Assembly (NCBI GenBank): GCA_009823395.1
Contig: CM020502.1
Span: 25,127,944 to 25,191,943 of the forward strand
Origin: Thamnaconus septentrionalis
Taxonomy: Eukaryota > Chordata > Actinopteri > Tetraodontiformes > Monacanthidae
Reading direction: 5' to 3'
DNA length: 64,000 nt
In this document: piece by piece, positions 49,833 to 61,600 of the stretch
How positions within the stretch are numbered: the first letter of the stretch is position 1
How the letters are laid out: the number at the start of each line of letters is the position of its first letter
Program-made: the position numbers and the translations under genes
The notes under the pieces: generated by a model
What the model was told of the DNA's origin: nothing
Database searches by the model: none
Seen by the model: only the letters and a program-made list of their open reading frames with translations

Positions 49833-52800
49833 GACTTGTTTTTCTGAAAGGTGATTACCCCCGTCTGAGCCACACCCGAGCTCCCACAGCACCCGCAGCA
49901 CGCTGACATGACATCACTTGTCTCCAGGGGCCTTTTTCGTCAACCACGTCCATTGGCGTGTTTACAGGAGGGGGAGGGGGTTCCATTTAGTTCCATTCAT
50001 TGAGCCATTTCCTAGTTGGACGAAGAAGTAACATTTGCTTGAGAAAGGTCTCTGATCAAAATGTTAGATTAAAAAGTTTGCAAGTTGGCCACGTGTGCGG
50101 GAATTATTTTTTGTCAGTTTGCTAGTTGGACGAAGTAAGTCTGTTATAATAGAGCCATATCCACTGCACTCCACTGCTGCTTGAAGGATAAAAACATTTG
50201 GATACGTTGGAAAGATTTTGCGGTGAAATATTAACCCAACTAATTTGTTGTTATAATCGTACAGCGCCTAGAGGGTCTCCTCTTCTTGACTGGTCTGCTT
50301 TCAAGGGCTCGCAAAGATAATTGTCTTTGAATGTTCTGCAGATATGCACGCTGGGAAAGTTTGGGGGGTTGAGGATGCTGTTTTGTCTCCTGTCTGGATG
50401 ATTACTGGCAGTGACGGTTTTGCTTTTGTACGACCTGCACATTCTGGCATTTGCGTTTCTCTTTGTGCGTCCAAAAATGTACACATGAACGGTGTTTGTT
50501 CAACCAAAGTGAAAGAGGATGTTTTGGGGAGGAAAAACCTGCCCAGACCGAGCGAGAAGTCTGGCTGCTCGTGGCCCGAACTGACATTCTTTCTCCTCAG
50601 TTCACGTGTGGTTTCGAGATAAAAAGCCTCCATTCATCAGTCCCGCCGGTGGCCCGACATAACGACCGGATACCCCACCTCTGTCTGGCACTAAGCACCG
50701 CCGTGTTTGACTCGCCACTGGTGGCCCCCACTGTGTCAGAGCACACGGCGTCTGGAGAAAACGCTCTCCTACCTGTTGACCGCGATGCTTGTTGTGACAG
50801 TCTCGCACTTTGAACACAGAAAAATGAAGCCAGAAGCTTCGGGGGGTTTTCCAGGTTTGATTAGGCCGTCACGTGTTTGTTCTGCTGATGGGAACACACA
50901 TCGCCTTTCGCTTTCTCTTTATAACTCTCTGTGGCTTTTGATTTTCTCAGAGTGTATATGTACATTCCCCATAGTTTCAGCTAGCACAGCTGCTTGATTC
51001 ACCGACGTGGGACCTGATGGAAGAGAGGCCCGAAGTGCTCCAGAAGTTTCTACGTTATCAACACCTACCGATACTGAGGCGTACCGCTTGGGGCAAAGAG
51101 AAAAAACAGAGTTCTCTTTGTGCATGAGCCTGGGCAGGAGAACGGTGGTAAACAATCAAAAAGAAGGAAGCAGCCTGGAGAGCTCTGGTTCTTGTACTTA
51201 TTTTCGATGTGTGGCCTCTGAGAAACACTTGACCCCTTCGCGCAGCTCATCAACGTCAAAAAAGATCGGCTGGCTGCACACTGATCGAAACAACTGCACA
51301 CCCGCTGTTTAGCCAAAAGGAACGAAAACAACTGAAGGGAGTCAACTGGGTTCAAGACTGCGGGTCTTTTTTTGGAAATATTTTTCTGTTGCAAAACAAT
51401 TTCTTTTCATCCATTTGGGTTCCTTCTTTGCATAAAGAATAACAAAAACCTCATCAGCGTGCGGCCCCTGAGACTCAGTCGCGAGGATTAGATTTTCTTT
51501 TTGTGATCAACTCAATTACAAATTTACACCGCTGAAGTGAAATGTCTCCCAGCGACTTTGCCAACATGTGCAAACTAACTGTGATGCATTGAGAAGGGCA
51601 TGTTTACATATGTATTTAACACATTTAATCCCATTTATGCCAGCAAAATCCAAACCAAATAAATTCATCCAAGGCAGAAGTGCTCTTCAGCATGAAGAAA
51701 GGAATGAAGATAATAAAAGTCGTGGGGGGATGAGAGAATATTAAAGAAAAACATGATTTTCAAATATAGCCTGGTCTGAGCCTCATACAGCAGGGTCCAT
51801 GAAACATGACTGAGAAGATATTTCACGTCCCTGCTGAGAACACCAAGACGAGGAGCAGCAAAGTGACGTGAAAAATCACAGCTTGCACGGTAAAAAAAAA
51901 AGTTCCAGGTGAAGCAGAAATCGTTTTGCGATGGAGGGGTAAAAAATAGTGCAATAAACAACTTAGCAAATGTAGCAAGTGGGTTCCAGGTTGGTTTCTC
52001 ATCCACGAACGAGAGCAGGCACTGGCCCACCTGCTACGTGTCGAAACTCAGCGAGAGTTCAGAAAATAGCAAGGTGGTGCGTAACCGCGGACAAAACTGT
52101 GTGTCTGTGGGCGTGCGTGGCAGAGGGGTAGGGGCTCAGAACCTGCCATAACTTGACTGGACATGCCTGCACATACAGGGCCCTTTAATGAGAGCAGGAA
52201 ATGGGACTTTCATCAGTGGAACAAAGAGCCTCTCCGGTTTGTTCACGGATGTCACCACAGCCCAATTACGGCGTCATAAGGATTTATTGTTGTGTGGCAG
52301 AAAATAGCTGAAGATCTGCACGGGGTGTTGTTTGTATGAGACCGCCTTGGTGGTGTCCCCTGCCAAACACCAAACATTTTGAAAGTAGCCTTTAAACAGA
52401 GGGCTAAATATTCTTTTTTTTCTGGAGAACTATGTAGTTGTGAAATAGGTATAATGTGGAATCCTTATAACAGCCCTTATTTTTAGATAGACGATTGTTC
52501 CTGCCATAATTCTACAATTCTACATTCTCACTTTTGGTCAAAACAAAAACAAAAGAATGTGAAACCCTGATCATTTCCAATCCTTTATAGAGTACAAACA
52601 TTTTTTTAAGCGGCTACAATCCAAAATTTGGATTTTTTTCAGATAAAGTTTTGGGCATTGTGTACCCCAACATTGAGATTTACACTGTGACAATGAGTCT
52701 GTCAAGGAAAGTTTATGAGCTGGCAGCTCGACGGGACCACTTTATGCACAGACACACATGCGCACGTGGATTTCTGCACACCTTCGGGGACAACGGTTGA

Positions 52801-54050
52801 ACTGGTAAATGCTGTCCTGGTTTGTTTGATTGCAACATGATTGGAGCTCTCAGCGGGTCAGTGCCGGCCGTGTGTGCAACAAACAAAGCAGCAGGCTGTA
52901 CTTTTCCACTGGTTTTAGAGATGCAGTCTTTGAAAAGACAGGAGCTTTCACTGCTTCCCCTAACCATGCTGCATCTGTGTGGCAAAATGAAATGCCACAT
53001 ATGGTATAAAATAAATAAACGAATAAAGGACGCCAGAAAAGAGCAAGCACTCTTTTTTGCTGCTTGCTTTGGAGAACAGTAATAAAATAATAACCCTTGG
53101 CCAAATACATTCAGATTATAGAACTCACCTGTCTAAGGAGATTAACGCTGAAAGTGGTAACACCCAGAATGTTGTCAGTTGAAGAGACAGTCACCTGGCT
53201 CTAATTACCGCTTTATTATGGGTTATTATCTTTTATTGCAGACAGCAAAATGCTCTGGGACTCGCATAATCAATTGCGGCTTTCTGTAAATAAACATTAA
53301 CCAGTAAGTTGAATTAAAACCTTTAAAACACAACTAACTTTAGCCGGTTATTGATCAAATTATGTTAATTTAACACAGGGCAACATAGAAGCCTGATAAA
53401 GTAATGTCCTGTAAAATTGTTACGTTGTAAACATATTTATATTGTGCAAAATCATTGGTTAACAGGTTGATCAACTGAAATATCTCTGAAGTAAAGAGTA
53501 TTGGCCTCCCATTTTAGGACAGTGAGGGAAGGAGGATTTCTGCTTCAATTTTTATGTATTTCTAAAACTTCAACTAAAAACATTAAACAAAAATACAACA
53601 ACAACACGCAGTCAGCAGCCCCGTGATTAGGGGTTAAGTACAAAAAATATTCACATTAATCATGTTTTTAATACTAAATGCCGTGTAAAAGTAGCAGGCT
53701 ACACGTGAAACCTTTGTCTGGCTAAACTTTTTGTTATGGCTCTGGTGTGCATTACGGTGCTGCATTCAGGTGTTCAGTATCGCTCGGTAATCTCCCCAAC
53801 CGCCAGCTGCACGTCTCTGTTATGACTGTAAGGTAAATGGAGCGAGACAACTGGTGGCTTTCCGCATATCGCCTTCTTGGCCCGAACCGACTGGGCCCAC
53901 GGACTCCGTGCGAGTTCTCGCGTCTGTTGTGTTGTGATGTGTTGTGTTGTGTTGTGTTGCTTCGCCTTGAGCGCTCTTTCGTCTCTCGCATTCCGGGCAG
54001 TACCTGAACGCGGCGCGGTCTCATGCTGCGAGCCGTCCCTTGTTTATTTT
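49829..54050. other. Intergenic, upstream of btg1, no gene seen
   Basis: About 4.2 kb without a supported gene. A 14-base word, CTAGTTGGACGAAG, is present at 50012 and 50122. From 53.0 to 53.7 kb the DNA is AT-rich and unique-looking. A degenerate TGTTG array at 53924-53960 leads into the GC-rich btg1 promoter. Confidence 0.5.
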
Positions 54051-54058
54051 CAGAGCGG

Positions 54059-54066
54059 TGACGTGA
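54059..54066 (+). promoter_or_regulatory. CRE-like site in btg1 promoter
   Basis: TGACGTGA differs from the CREB/ATF consensus TGACGTCA by one base. It is about 120 bases upstream of the TATA box. BTG1/BTG2 genes are known immediate-early-type responders, so the site is plausible, but use is inferred. Confidence 0.45.
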
Positions 54067-54108
54067 ACGCCGCACAACAGCTCGTCATAGGCAGTTTGCT
54101 GGCCCGTG

Positions 54109-54115
54109 ATTGGCC
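54109..54115 (-). promoter_or_regulatory. Inverted CCAAT box (ATTGGCC)
   Basis: An NF-Y type pentamer in GTGATTGGCCGG about 70 bases upstream of the TATA box, a usual spacing. Confidence 0.6.
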
Positions 54116-54153
54116 GGCGCTTGTTGCTGTCGAGGCCTTTGTCGACACGGCGA

Positions 54154-54173
54154 GGGGAGGGGGGAGGGAGGGG
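54154..54173 (+). promoter_or_regulatory. Putative G-quadruplex directly upstream of btg1 TATA box
   Basis: Four G runs of 4, 6, 3 and 4 separated by single A residues. Six bases (AGCCAC) separate it from TATAAAAA. It may also serve as a Sp1/KLF-type site. Confidence 0.7.
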
Positions 54174-54179
54174 AGCCAC

Positions 54180-54187
54180 TATAAAAA
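54180..54187 (+). promoter_or_regulatory. TATA box of btg1
   Basis: TATAAAAA in a GC-rich setting, with CCAAT and G-rich boxes upstream at normal spacing. Transcription should start near 54210. Confidence 0.75.
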
Positions 54188-54209
54188 GGACGGCTACCGT
54201 GTCGACAGC

Positions 54210-54525
54210 TCTACTGAGGAGAGGGAAGCAGAGAGGAGAAGTGGCCGGAGGTCGCGGACATTCAACATTAAAAACCGCCCGGATTTACTCATTTACAGAA
54301 AACAAACTTGTATTTTTTTGTACCCCCCCCCCCAAAAAAAAGGTGATCCGTTCCCCCGGCTTCTCTCCTGCGAGACAACATCCTGCTACCTCGACAAATA
54401 AATGCCAAGAGAAAGACAACACAAGCGCCATCACGCACAGCAGAAGTGGGGCCGAACGCTCGGATAAACAACGAACGAACGAGGAGGAGGAAACACACCG
54501 CTTGCGGAGCGCCGTTGCCTTCTCA
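54210..54525 (+). other. 5' UTR of btg1 (start inferred from TATA box)
   Basis: About 315 bases from the expected start to the ATG. It contains a C run at 54325-54334 followed by an A run. In the frame of the protein there is no stop and no ATG between the expected start site and 54526. Confidence 0.6.
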
Positions 54526-57500
54526 ATGCATACCCTTTGTGCGAGGGGAACGATGAAACCGGAGATCAACGCCGCCGTCGGATTTCTGTCGAGATTTCTG
54601 AGGGTAAAGGGACACGTAAACGACCGACAGGTCCAAACGTTCAACCAAAGCTTACAGGACATCTTGGCTGGTACGTACAAAACAAAAACAAAAAACCCGC
54701 AAAAAAAAGATACAAACCTGGCGCCCATCGCCAGTAAACACACCCATTCGTTTGAATTGTTTTTTTCCAGTTTGAAATTTGTTCGACGTAATGTTCGTTG
54801 TCAAGACCGTGCGTTCAGAAGCCTTCCTTTGTTCTCCGGTCTATCGCAGCCAGTCGCGGCGACGCGCACCTCTGCGTGTTCACGACAAAGACGATAATGG
54901 TGGAAGAGGAGGGCACGACGGAGACGTTTGGGCCCGTTTCTAGTATCGAACGTTCGACGGGATCGCGTGCTTTTTAGGGGGTTAAAAAGTGACGCGGTTG
55001 AGGCCGTTTTGATGAGCTACTTTGTTTAGAAGGGGGGAAGGGGGGCAGCTTGGCTCGAACAAGGAAGTGCGCCTCGACCGACGGAGCACCGACAGAACGC
55101 AGCGCTGGCAGCTCCCAACCAGATCAATTACGTAATGCTGTAAAATAGGCTGACGATTGATGCAAACAAACGACCCATTTTTTTTCTTTTTCAAAATTCG
55201 TAATTTACCGATCAAAACATGGTTTCCGCGAAGAAAACAAATCCTGGAATGGAGCGTTTGCGGCGTGTAGTTGACGTTAATGACAAGTTCGTCCGCCACA
55301 TGCCAAGAACAATGGATGTCCTGTTTGGAGAAAATATTTTTATACTTGGGCATAATCACAAGCATTTCCAAGCACACAGCCAAGACAATTCTAGTGTAAT
55401 TACAGTGATTGCTCTGTCTATCATTATTTCTCATACTGTTTATTTCAAGCTCTGCTTGGAATTGTATGTGTGTTTTGTTTCGTTTTTTTCGACGACCAGC
55501 TCTGGCCCGGGACGGTCTGCTTTGCTGCTGTAAACACATTCCAGCCCAGGCCCTCTAAAGCCTCTGTGCATCTGTCCCAGTCAATATACTGAGCGCAAAT
55601 TCCACAGATGACCTACATCTTCTCCTGCATATGGTGCTTGGCTTGTGTGGAAGCGCTGCTTCTTTCATAAGCCAAACACTCGCTCTCACATCTAGAAAGA
55701 CGTACCGTTAAGATGGGTTTGTGGTGCTGTTTGGAAATGATCAGCGTTGGTTGCGTCGAAAGGCCCGCACTGGAACAGATGCCAGATTGTCGGGACCTCT
55801 GCGAGAAGGGGGGGCACAATGGTGTTTGTAAACAGACAAAAAAAGTTGGGAGCTCAATGGCGTCTGCTGTGAAGCCTCCGAGTGGGGGAGGGGATGTTTT
55901 GGTGGGCGCCTATGGGGGGACATTATAGAGGGAGGGGAACCGCAGGCTAGAGAGGGTTGGGGGGGTCCGTTAAAGCCACATCAGTCGTTGCAGTGAGCGT
56001 TTTCTGTTTTTATCAAACAGAGCCAAACCGAAGTAGATTATAGGGATTTTTTTTTATTTTATTTGGGTCATAGCAGAATTACTGCCCAAAGGGTTTATAT
56101 GTATGTGTGTGTATATACATGCACTAGTGAGTGTAGCAGCATCGAGGACCCAGAGCTCCTTTGTCCACGGCAACAGAGCAGACAAGAAGCGTGTCCGTGC
56201 TCTTCTCTCTTGTTGGACGGTTGATAGTTGCACAATTTGACTGGAGCCTGCTCTTCGTCAAAGACGGCTCAGTGGAAAAACACCGACGTGTTTGTGTGTG
56301 TGCGTTGGGGAGTTTGAAAGGGTTTAAGGTCAATGCCGTTGAGTAAACAGCCCAGTTTCGTTAAACTCTTTAGGCTAAGTGCGCATTTGCCCGCTTGTTT
56401 TTCCGTTTCCTACCCCCCCACCTCCCTGCTTGTTGCCGTGTGCCCTGGATTTTAAGAATAGGCTCTGCTGAGCCGATCCTTTCCCAGCTGCTTCAGGGCT
56501 TCGTTCGCGAGCTGCCTTTTGTGGCTCGGTTCAAGGGTTGAAAGATCATCTACCCACTACCCCCCCTTCTTTTTTTGCCCCCAAGGACGAGCGCCAGCCC
56601 CTCCATTAACTTGGCGGTGATAGGGCGACGGGAAGGGGGTGTTATTATCTGCCGAAAGCGTACAGGTGGCCGTCTGAATGCTGGCCTACTTTGCGTCCTC
56701 TTACAAAGAAACTTGCATGAATGGTCATTCAGCCTGGACGAGCCGCGTCGGAGAGAAAGAGTCGGGAAATGGAAACTTTAAGGGGCCCCATTATTCTGAT
56801 CAGCTTCAGTTGTTTCGCAAAAGTGAACTCGGAGGGAAGATTTTGAAAAGATTTAGCCGTATTCTCGCTCCCTCATACACCCAAAACTCGCGGTTGACAT
56901 TTCTGAACCGCTCGAAGGCCTCTGGCTTTCTGCGAGTGGCGTCACTCTGAATCACCAGTTTCGCTGCGCTTCGGAAAAAAAAAAAACTTCCACGCGATTG
57001 AGACAGAGGGGAGGAGGAGGAAAAACAAATGGAGGAAGAGAAAAAATTGGGACCCTATCCCTTTAAGAGGCGGAGCCTGGCATCCCAGATGGCTGGCTGC
57101 TGCCTCGACACTCTTGGTGTTTTGGTCTGGGCCCGTCTGTGGAGACTTTGTGACACAGACGGCAGCCAGGGGAGGGATTGAGCAATCCAACGGGCCTCAT
57201 TTTGTCACGTAGGCCTCGGGAGCCGCCGGCCGCCTCTTTATTGCCTCTTATCAGGCCTGGAACAGGTGGCAGTGTTTGTCTTTCCTCTTCTTTTTCCCTG
57301 TGTGCTCAAACTATGCCCTGCGCTTTAGTTTAAATAAGTAGATTTATCTGACAGACTGTAATATTTACACTACCAGTCAAAAGTTTGAACACAGCTTATG
57401 AATTTAATGTCTTTTCTTTCATTCTCATGACTATTGACATTGCAGTTTCTCACTGAAGGCATCAAAACTATGTGTGGACACACATGGAATTATGTAGTAA

Positions 57501-58676
57501 AGAATAAAAGTGTAAAATAACTCAAACACGTTTTATATTTAAATATTTCAAAATGGCCACCGTTCATAAAAAGCATATTTAGAGTTATGTCACATATATC
57601 TTGCTAATCTATTTGATGTCTTTAGTATCTATCTGCAGTGTAGACAGTTGTAAAGCCCTAACCCAATTTGTTCAAGATTCATGGGAACCGAGCTGCTCTA
57701 TTTAATATTTCACCACATTTTTATTTTTCATAATTTCTTGACTCAAGCCTCTCCTCTGAGTAATCTGAGTCTCATTTTATAATAATCTGCTTATCCATCA
57801 TATTAAATACACAAATCAAAGCTTTTATTCTAAATTTAGGACCATGTTTTTCACTGAAAATGACAATTAACTTGATCCGGCAGTTTAAGCAGCAGACAAA
57901 GCTACTGCTAATTGAAGTTATGTACACTGGGGCTCAACATATTTTCCCTTCATTCTGGGTGCTGGACTGGCTTCAAGCTTACACTCATCAATTGCCCAAC
58001 ACACAGAATTGGTTTTGCTTGTGTTTTATGAGGCTTCCTCCTCCCATTGTACAAATGATTGTGGACATCGCCGATGAGTCACGTGGGCTCATCTGTTTAC
58101 TTTCTTTTGCAACCTTTGTTCAGACCTCCGAGGTCCACCCATCCTGCAACTCAGCACTTTGACTTAACCGTTAACTTGCTGCTTGGCACATGCTCCTATC
58201 TGTCAACCCACGTTGCACCGGGACTAACGTTTGTCCTTGCTTCTTCTTCTCCTCCTCTTGTCCCTGCAGAGCAATACAAGCACCACTGGTTCCCAGACAG
58301 ACCCTGCAAGGGTTCGGGCTACCGCTGCATTCGCATCAACCACAAGATGGACCCACTGGTGGGGCAGGCGGGCCAGCGCATCGGCCTGACCATCCAGCAG
58401 CTCTACATGCTGCTGCCCAGCGAGCTCACGCTGTGGGTCGACCCCTTCGAGGTGTCCTACCGCATCGGCGAGGACGGCTCCATCTGCGTCCTGTACGAGT
58501 CGCAGCCCTGCCCCCCGGGCACGGTGGCGATGGTCCCACCCAGCGGCAACCCCTCAGGGAACAGCGGGCCAATGGGCCCCATGGTGGACAGTCACATCAG
58601 CTGCAAGGAGGAACTGATGGTGCTGGGCAGAACCAGTCCCTCCAAGTCCTACAACATGATGACTGTGTCCAGTTAA
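54526..58676 (+). CDS. btg1: BTG1-type antiproliferative (BTG/TOB family) protein
   Basis: Adaptor that binds CNOT7/8 deadenylases of the CCR4-NOT complex and slows proliferation. Two coding exons, 54526-54670 and 58270-58676, split after the first base of Glu49, give 183 residues. Human BTG1 has 171. The single intron (3.6 kb, GTACGT...CCCTGCAG) is at the family position. Box [21 protein letters not shown] (51-70) then INHKMDP (to 77). Box [21 protein letters not shown] (96-115) then [10 protein letters not shown] (to 125), including the deadenylase-contact Trp104. The C-terminal box [17 protein letters not shown], shared by BTG1 and BTG2, is intact. The N-terminus [10 protein letters not shown] and [12 protein letters not shown] favour BTG1 over BTG2. 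A Pro/Gly/Ser-rich linker (about residues 127-148) is longer than in human. ATG 54526 has weak context (T at -3); the ATG at codon 10 has A at -3. Confidence 0.92.
54671..58269 (+). other. Single intron of btg1 (3.6 kb)
   Basis: Canonical ends. The first 2 kb is unusually GC- and G-run-rich near the promoter and may hold regulatory DNA. A truncated Tc1-like element sits at 57371-57655. No nested gene is supported. Confidence 0.85.
57371..57655 (+). mobile_element. Tc1-like element, right end missing, in btg1 intron
   Basis: Starts TACCAGTCAAAAGTTTGAAC and stays alignable with the 21.1 kb copy (CATGACTATTGACATTG, GGCATCAAAACTATG, ATTTGATGTCTTTAG) as far as CAGTGTAGACAG. The right terminal repeat is absent. 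Confidence 0.8.
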
Positions 58677-61600
58677 ACGGGCACGCCGTTGTCGGCCCCT
58701 CCCACAACCCCTCCCCCCTCGCCCAACACGGCCTACTTAAGTTCAGGGTCACGCCGCTGGGTGGGTCGCTCTGCGGCCGCACCAGGGCGAGCCTTTTTAA
58801 AGCTAAGAGTATGAAATGAAATAGTGAACGAAGATTAAAGCAAAAGAGAGAGAAAAAAAGCAGAGGATGTGGCCTATCATTCAGGTGATGGAAACCTTGT
58901 AGGTTTGATACTTTTTAACCCCCTTCCTGACCCGACCCACACCGCCCGTTTTCGTCCATTCTTTGTCACCGGATCAACTGGGCACTCCGTTTTTCCAGGA
59001 GAGGCTTTTGTGGAGATGGAACCTGCTGGGGCAGCTAAAGGAAAACCAGAACCATCCAACCGAACCGACCCGGAACCAGACTGCGGAGACCGTGGCCCCG
59101 CCTACTCCACCCCCCACCCCCACCCCCCGTCCACTGTAAAGACAAACGCACGGTGATTGGCTCCATCTCCGACAGGGCAGTCGTGGACTTTGCACTTTTT
59201 CTGACTTGTGGTTACTATGGGTACACGATCGACAGAGAGGCCACCCACCCAAACCGTAAACAAAAAGGACTTTTTTTTTTCCAATTCCTTTACCAGGAAC
59301 TACCCTGTTGAATTTCCAAATCCAGATGTTCTAGAAAGTTGCGGTCATTGTTCTTTTTTTTTCTTTTCCAATTTGTTTCATTTCCCAGTTTGAGCGATGG
59401 GAGGAGTCGAAGTTCAGAGCTCGACCTAAATGAAAACCATCTCTGCGTTCTAACAAAGAGAGAAAAAAAAAAAGAAACAACCCTTTTCTCTGGACCGGGG
59501 GAGGGGGCGACTCGTTTTTGCGAGCTCCTAACTCCTCCCACTACCTCTCGCCATCCGCACCGAGCTTCAGAACACCCGTCATCTCAGTCTCCCGTCGGTC
59601 AGCCCTGTACGTAAGTGCAAGTGGAATGTGGTGTGACACCTGTTACCTATGGATACCAGCGTGTCCTGTTGCACTGTTCGCCCCCCTGCCCTCCCACTTC
59701 CATCACGCATGCATGTGTGTAGCTTTCCAGGGGCGAGGGCCACGCCTCCCCTTCGTCAAATGAATGTTGTTGGAATACACAATCAGAGTTTCTGCGTCGT
59801 CGTCATCGCGGTTTTGTTTTTTTCCTTTTTTCCACCTCCTCGTCGTCTCCCGTGTCACGCCAATATTCAAAGTGTAGCAACTAAAAAGAGGGGGAGGGGC
59901 CTTTGTTTCAATCCAATTTTTTGGGGTCCCATTCAAGTTAACTTTGAATGCACTTTGACATTAGATTGTGTGGGATGTGTACTGTTTTTGCCCTTTTCTC
60001 CCCTCCCCCCCGAGAAAAAATCACCTGCATTCCATCCATTCGAATGTCACCCGTTCTGGTCGGATCTTGGTCTCTGGGCCGCGGACGCCATAGCTTTGGT
60101 TCGGCCGGTGTCTACTCAAAGCGTTGGTCTTTTGAAAGCTCTTTGTTTTAGCACTGTATTTGAACATTTCAGAGCTGTTTGTCCTTTCTTTTTTTGTTCT
60201 TCCGGTGGTATGTTAGAAAACCCTCTTGTCATCTGTTCATATGGCACTTTTGGCTATTCACACCCCCCCCTTTTTTGCCCCCTCCGCGGGTTGCGCACAC
60301 AGATGGCGATCTGTGCCCCTGCCGCAGGAGGGGAGCCGCTAGTCTGCAAAGGTCTGGAACTAAAGTGTTGACGGTGCGAGACGTTGGCCAAAAGGAGGTC
60401 TTGAGCGCAGACTGTTCGCAGATTTAAACACCGGGGCCTTGCCGGCTTCCTATTCTTACCAAGCTGCATTGATGGCAAAAAAAGAAGAAAAAAACAAAAC
60501 AGCGATACACAAGTTTTAATGTGTGCGTTGCCTTACTGAGACCTCATTGATACGACCCTAAGAGCCATTAGTGATTCTTTTTAATAGGCATTTGTGAACA
60601 AGCCTGATCGGGACAAGAAAAAAAAAAAACAACGATGCTGCCCCGGAGCCTCGAAGTCGAGGTGTCTGATTATTTTCCAGCGCGGCAGCTTGATGTAAAC
60701 AAAAACCCTCCTCAGGTGTTGGAGGTTCGAGTGCCTCGAGAGCCACATATCAGCAGTGCTCAGCTCAGACCTCCTGTTGGGCCGCCGCCCCACCCTCCCA
60801 CCCTGTGGACGCAGGTGGATGTAATGTGACACATATCACCGGCCGTCACGGCGGGGAGCTGGGTTAGGAAGGTGGGGGACTGAGAGAGTGAGAGGGGGAG
60901 GGGGGAGGCGAGGTGAGAGAGACGAGGCGGGCGGGCGGTCGGCCGGGGAGAGCCAGGGCCGGACTTCTTTTTTTGTCCAGGGCAGCTAAAATCCCTCTGG
61001 CTCCTCCCCCTGCCGCCGCCTCCTCGCTCTGGACTTTCAAAGTGTTCCCCCACCCCCTCCCTCACCGTCCCTCACCCTCCTCACCCTTCACCTCCACCCT
61101 GACCGGAAGCCCTCCAAGCCTCCCGCAGCTGTGATGGATTTCAGAAAAAAAAATATACATACGTATATATATTTATATATATATACCAACAACCAGCACA
61201 CATGATAGGTGCACTTAAGCTGTACTGGTGGGGGGGGGGGCGATGGAAACGTGGATCAAAGACGAGAAAAATAGAAGGTACAAGGTCATTGTGTTTTGTT
61301 TTATTTTTTAGTTTTTCATCTCACTGGATCGGACTGCACTTGATTACCGAGTCCGAATTTGTTTACACACATATGAATGGATGTGATGGCTGTCTGACGT
61401 ACCTCCCACCCCTCCCGGCCCCACAAACCCCCACCCCCCACTTCACCCAGGGGTCTGGGCGGAGCTCCGAGCCCGACCGGGTGTCGCTCGGCCCTGCCGG
61501 CATTTAAGCTCTGCCTCTAAAGCCTGAGAGGAGAGGATCATGGGTAATAGAGCTGTAGTAGCCGTTGACGCACTGACCCCCCCACCCCACCTCCGCCAAA

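Noticed and set aside
54106..54897. 263-codon open frame covering the btg1 first exon
   Set aside because: It starts upstream of the TATA box and runs on into the intron. Only 54526-54670 matches the BTG family, and the rest is leader and intron.
57860..58162. 100-codon frame in the btg1 intron
   Set aside because: No family resemblance, no splice-linked partner, and it lies just upstream of the exon 2 acceptor.
58190..58819. 209-codon frame overlapping btg1 exon 2
   Set aside because: It is the shifted frame of a GC-rich coding exon. The BTG domain is in the frame ending at 58676.
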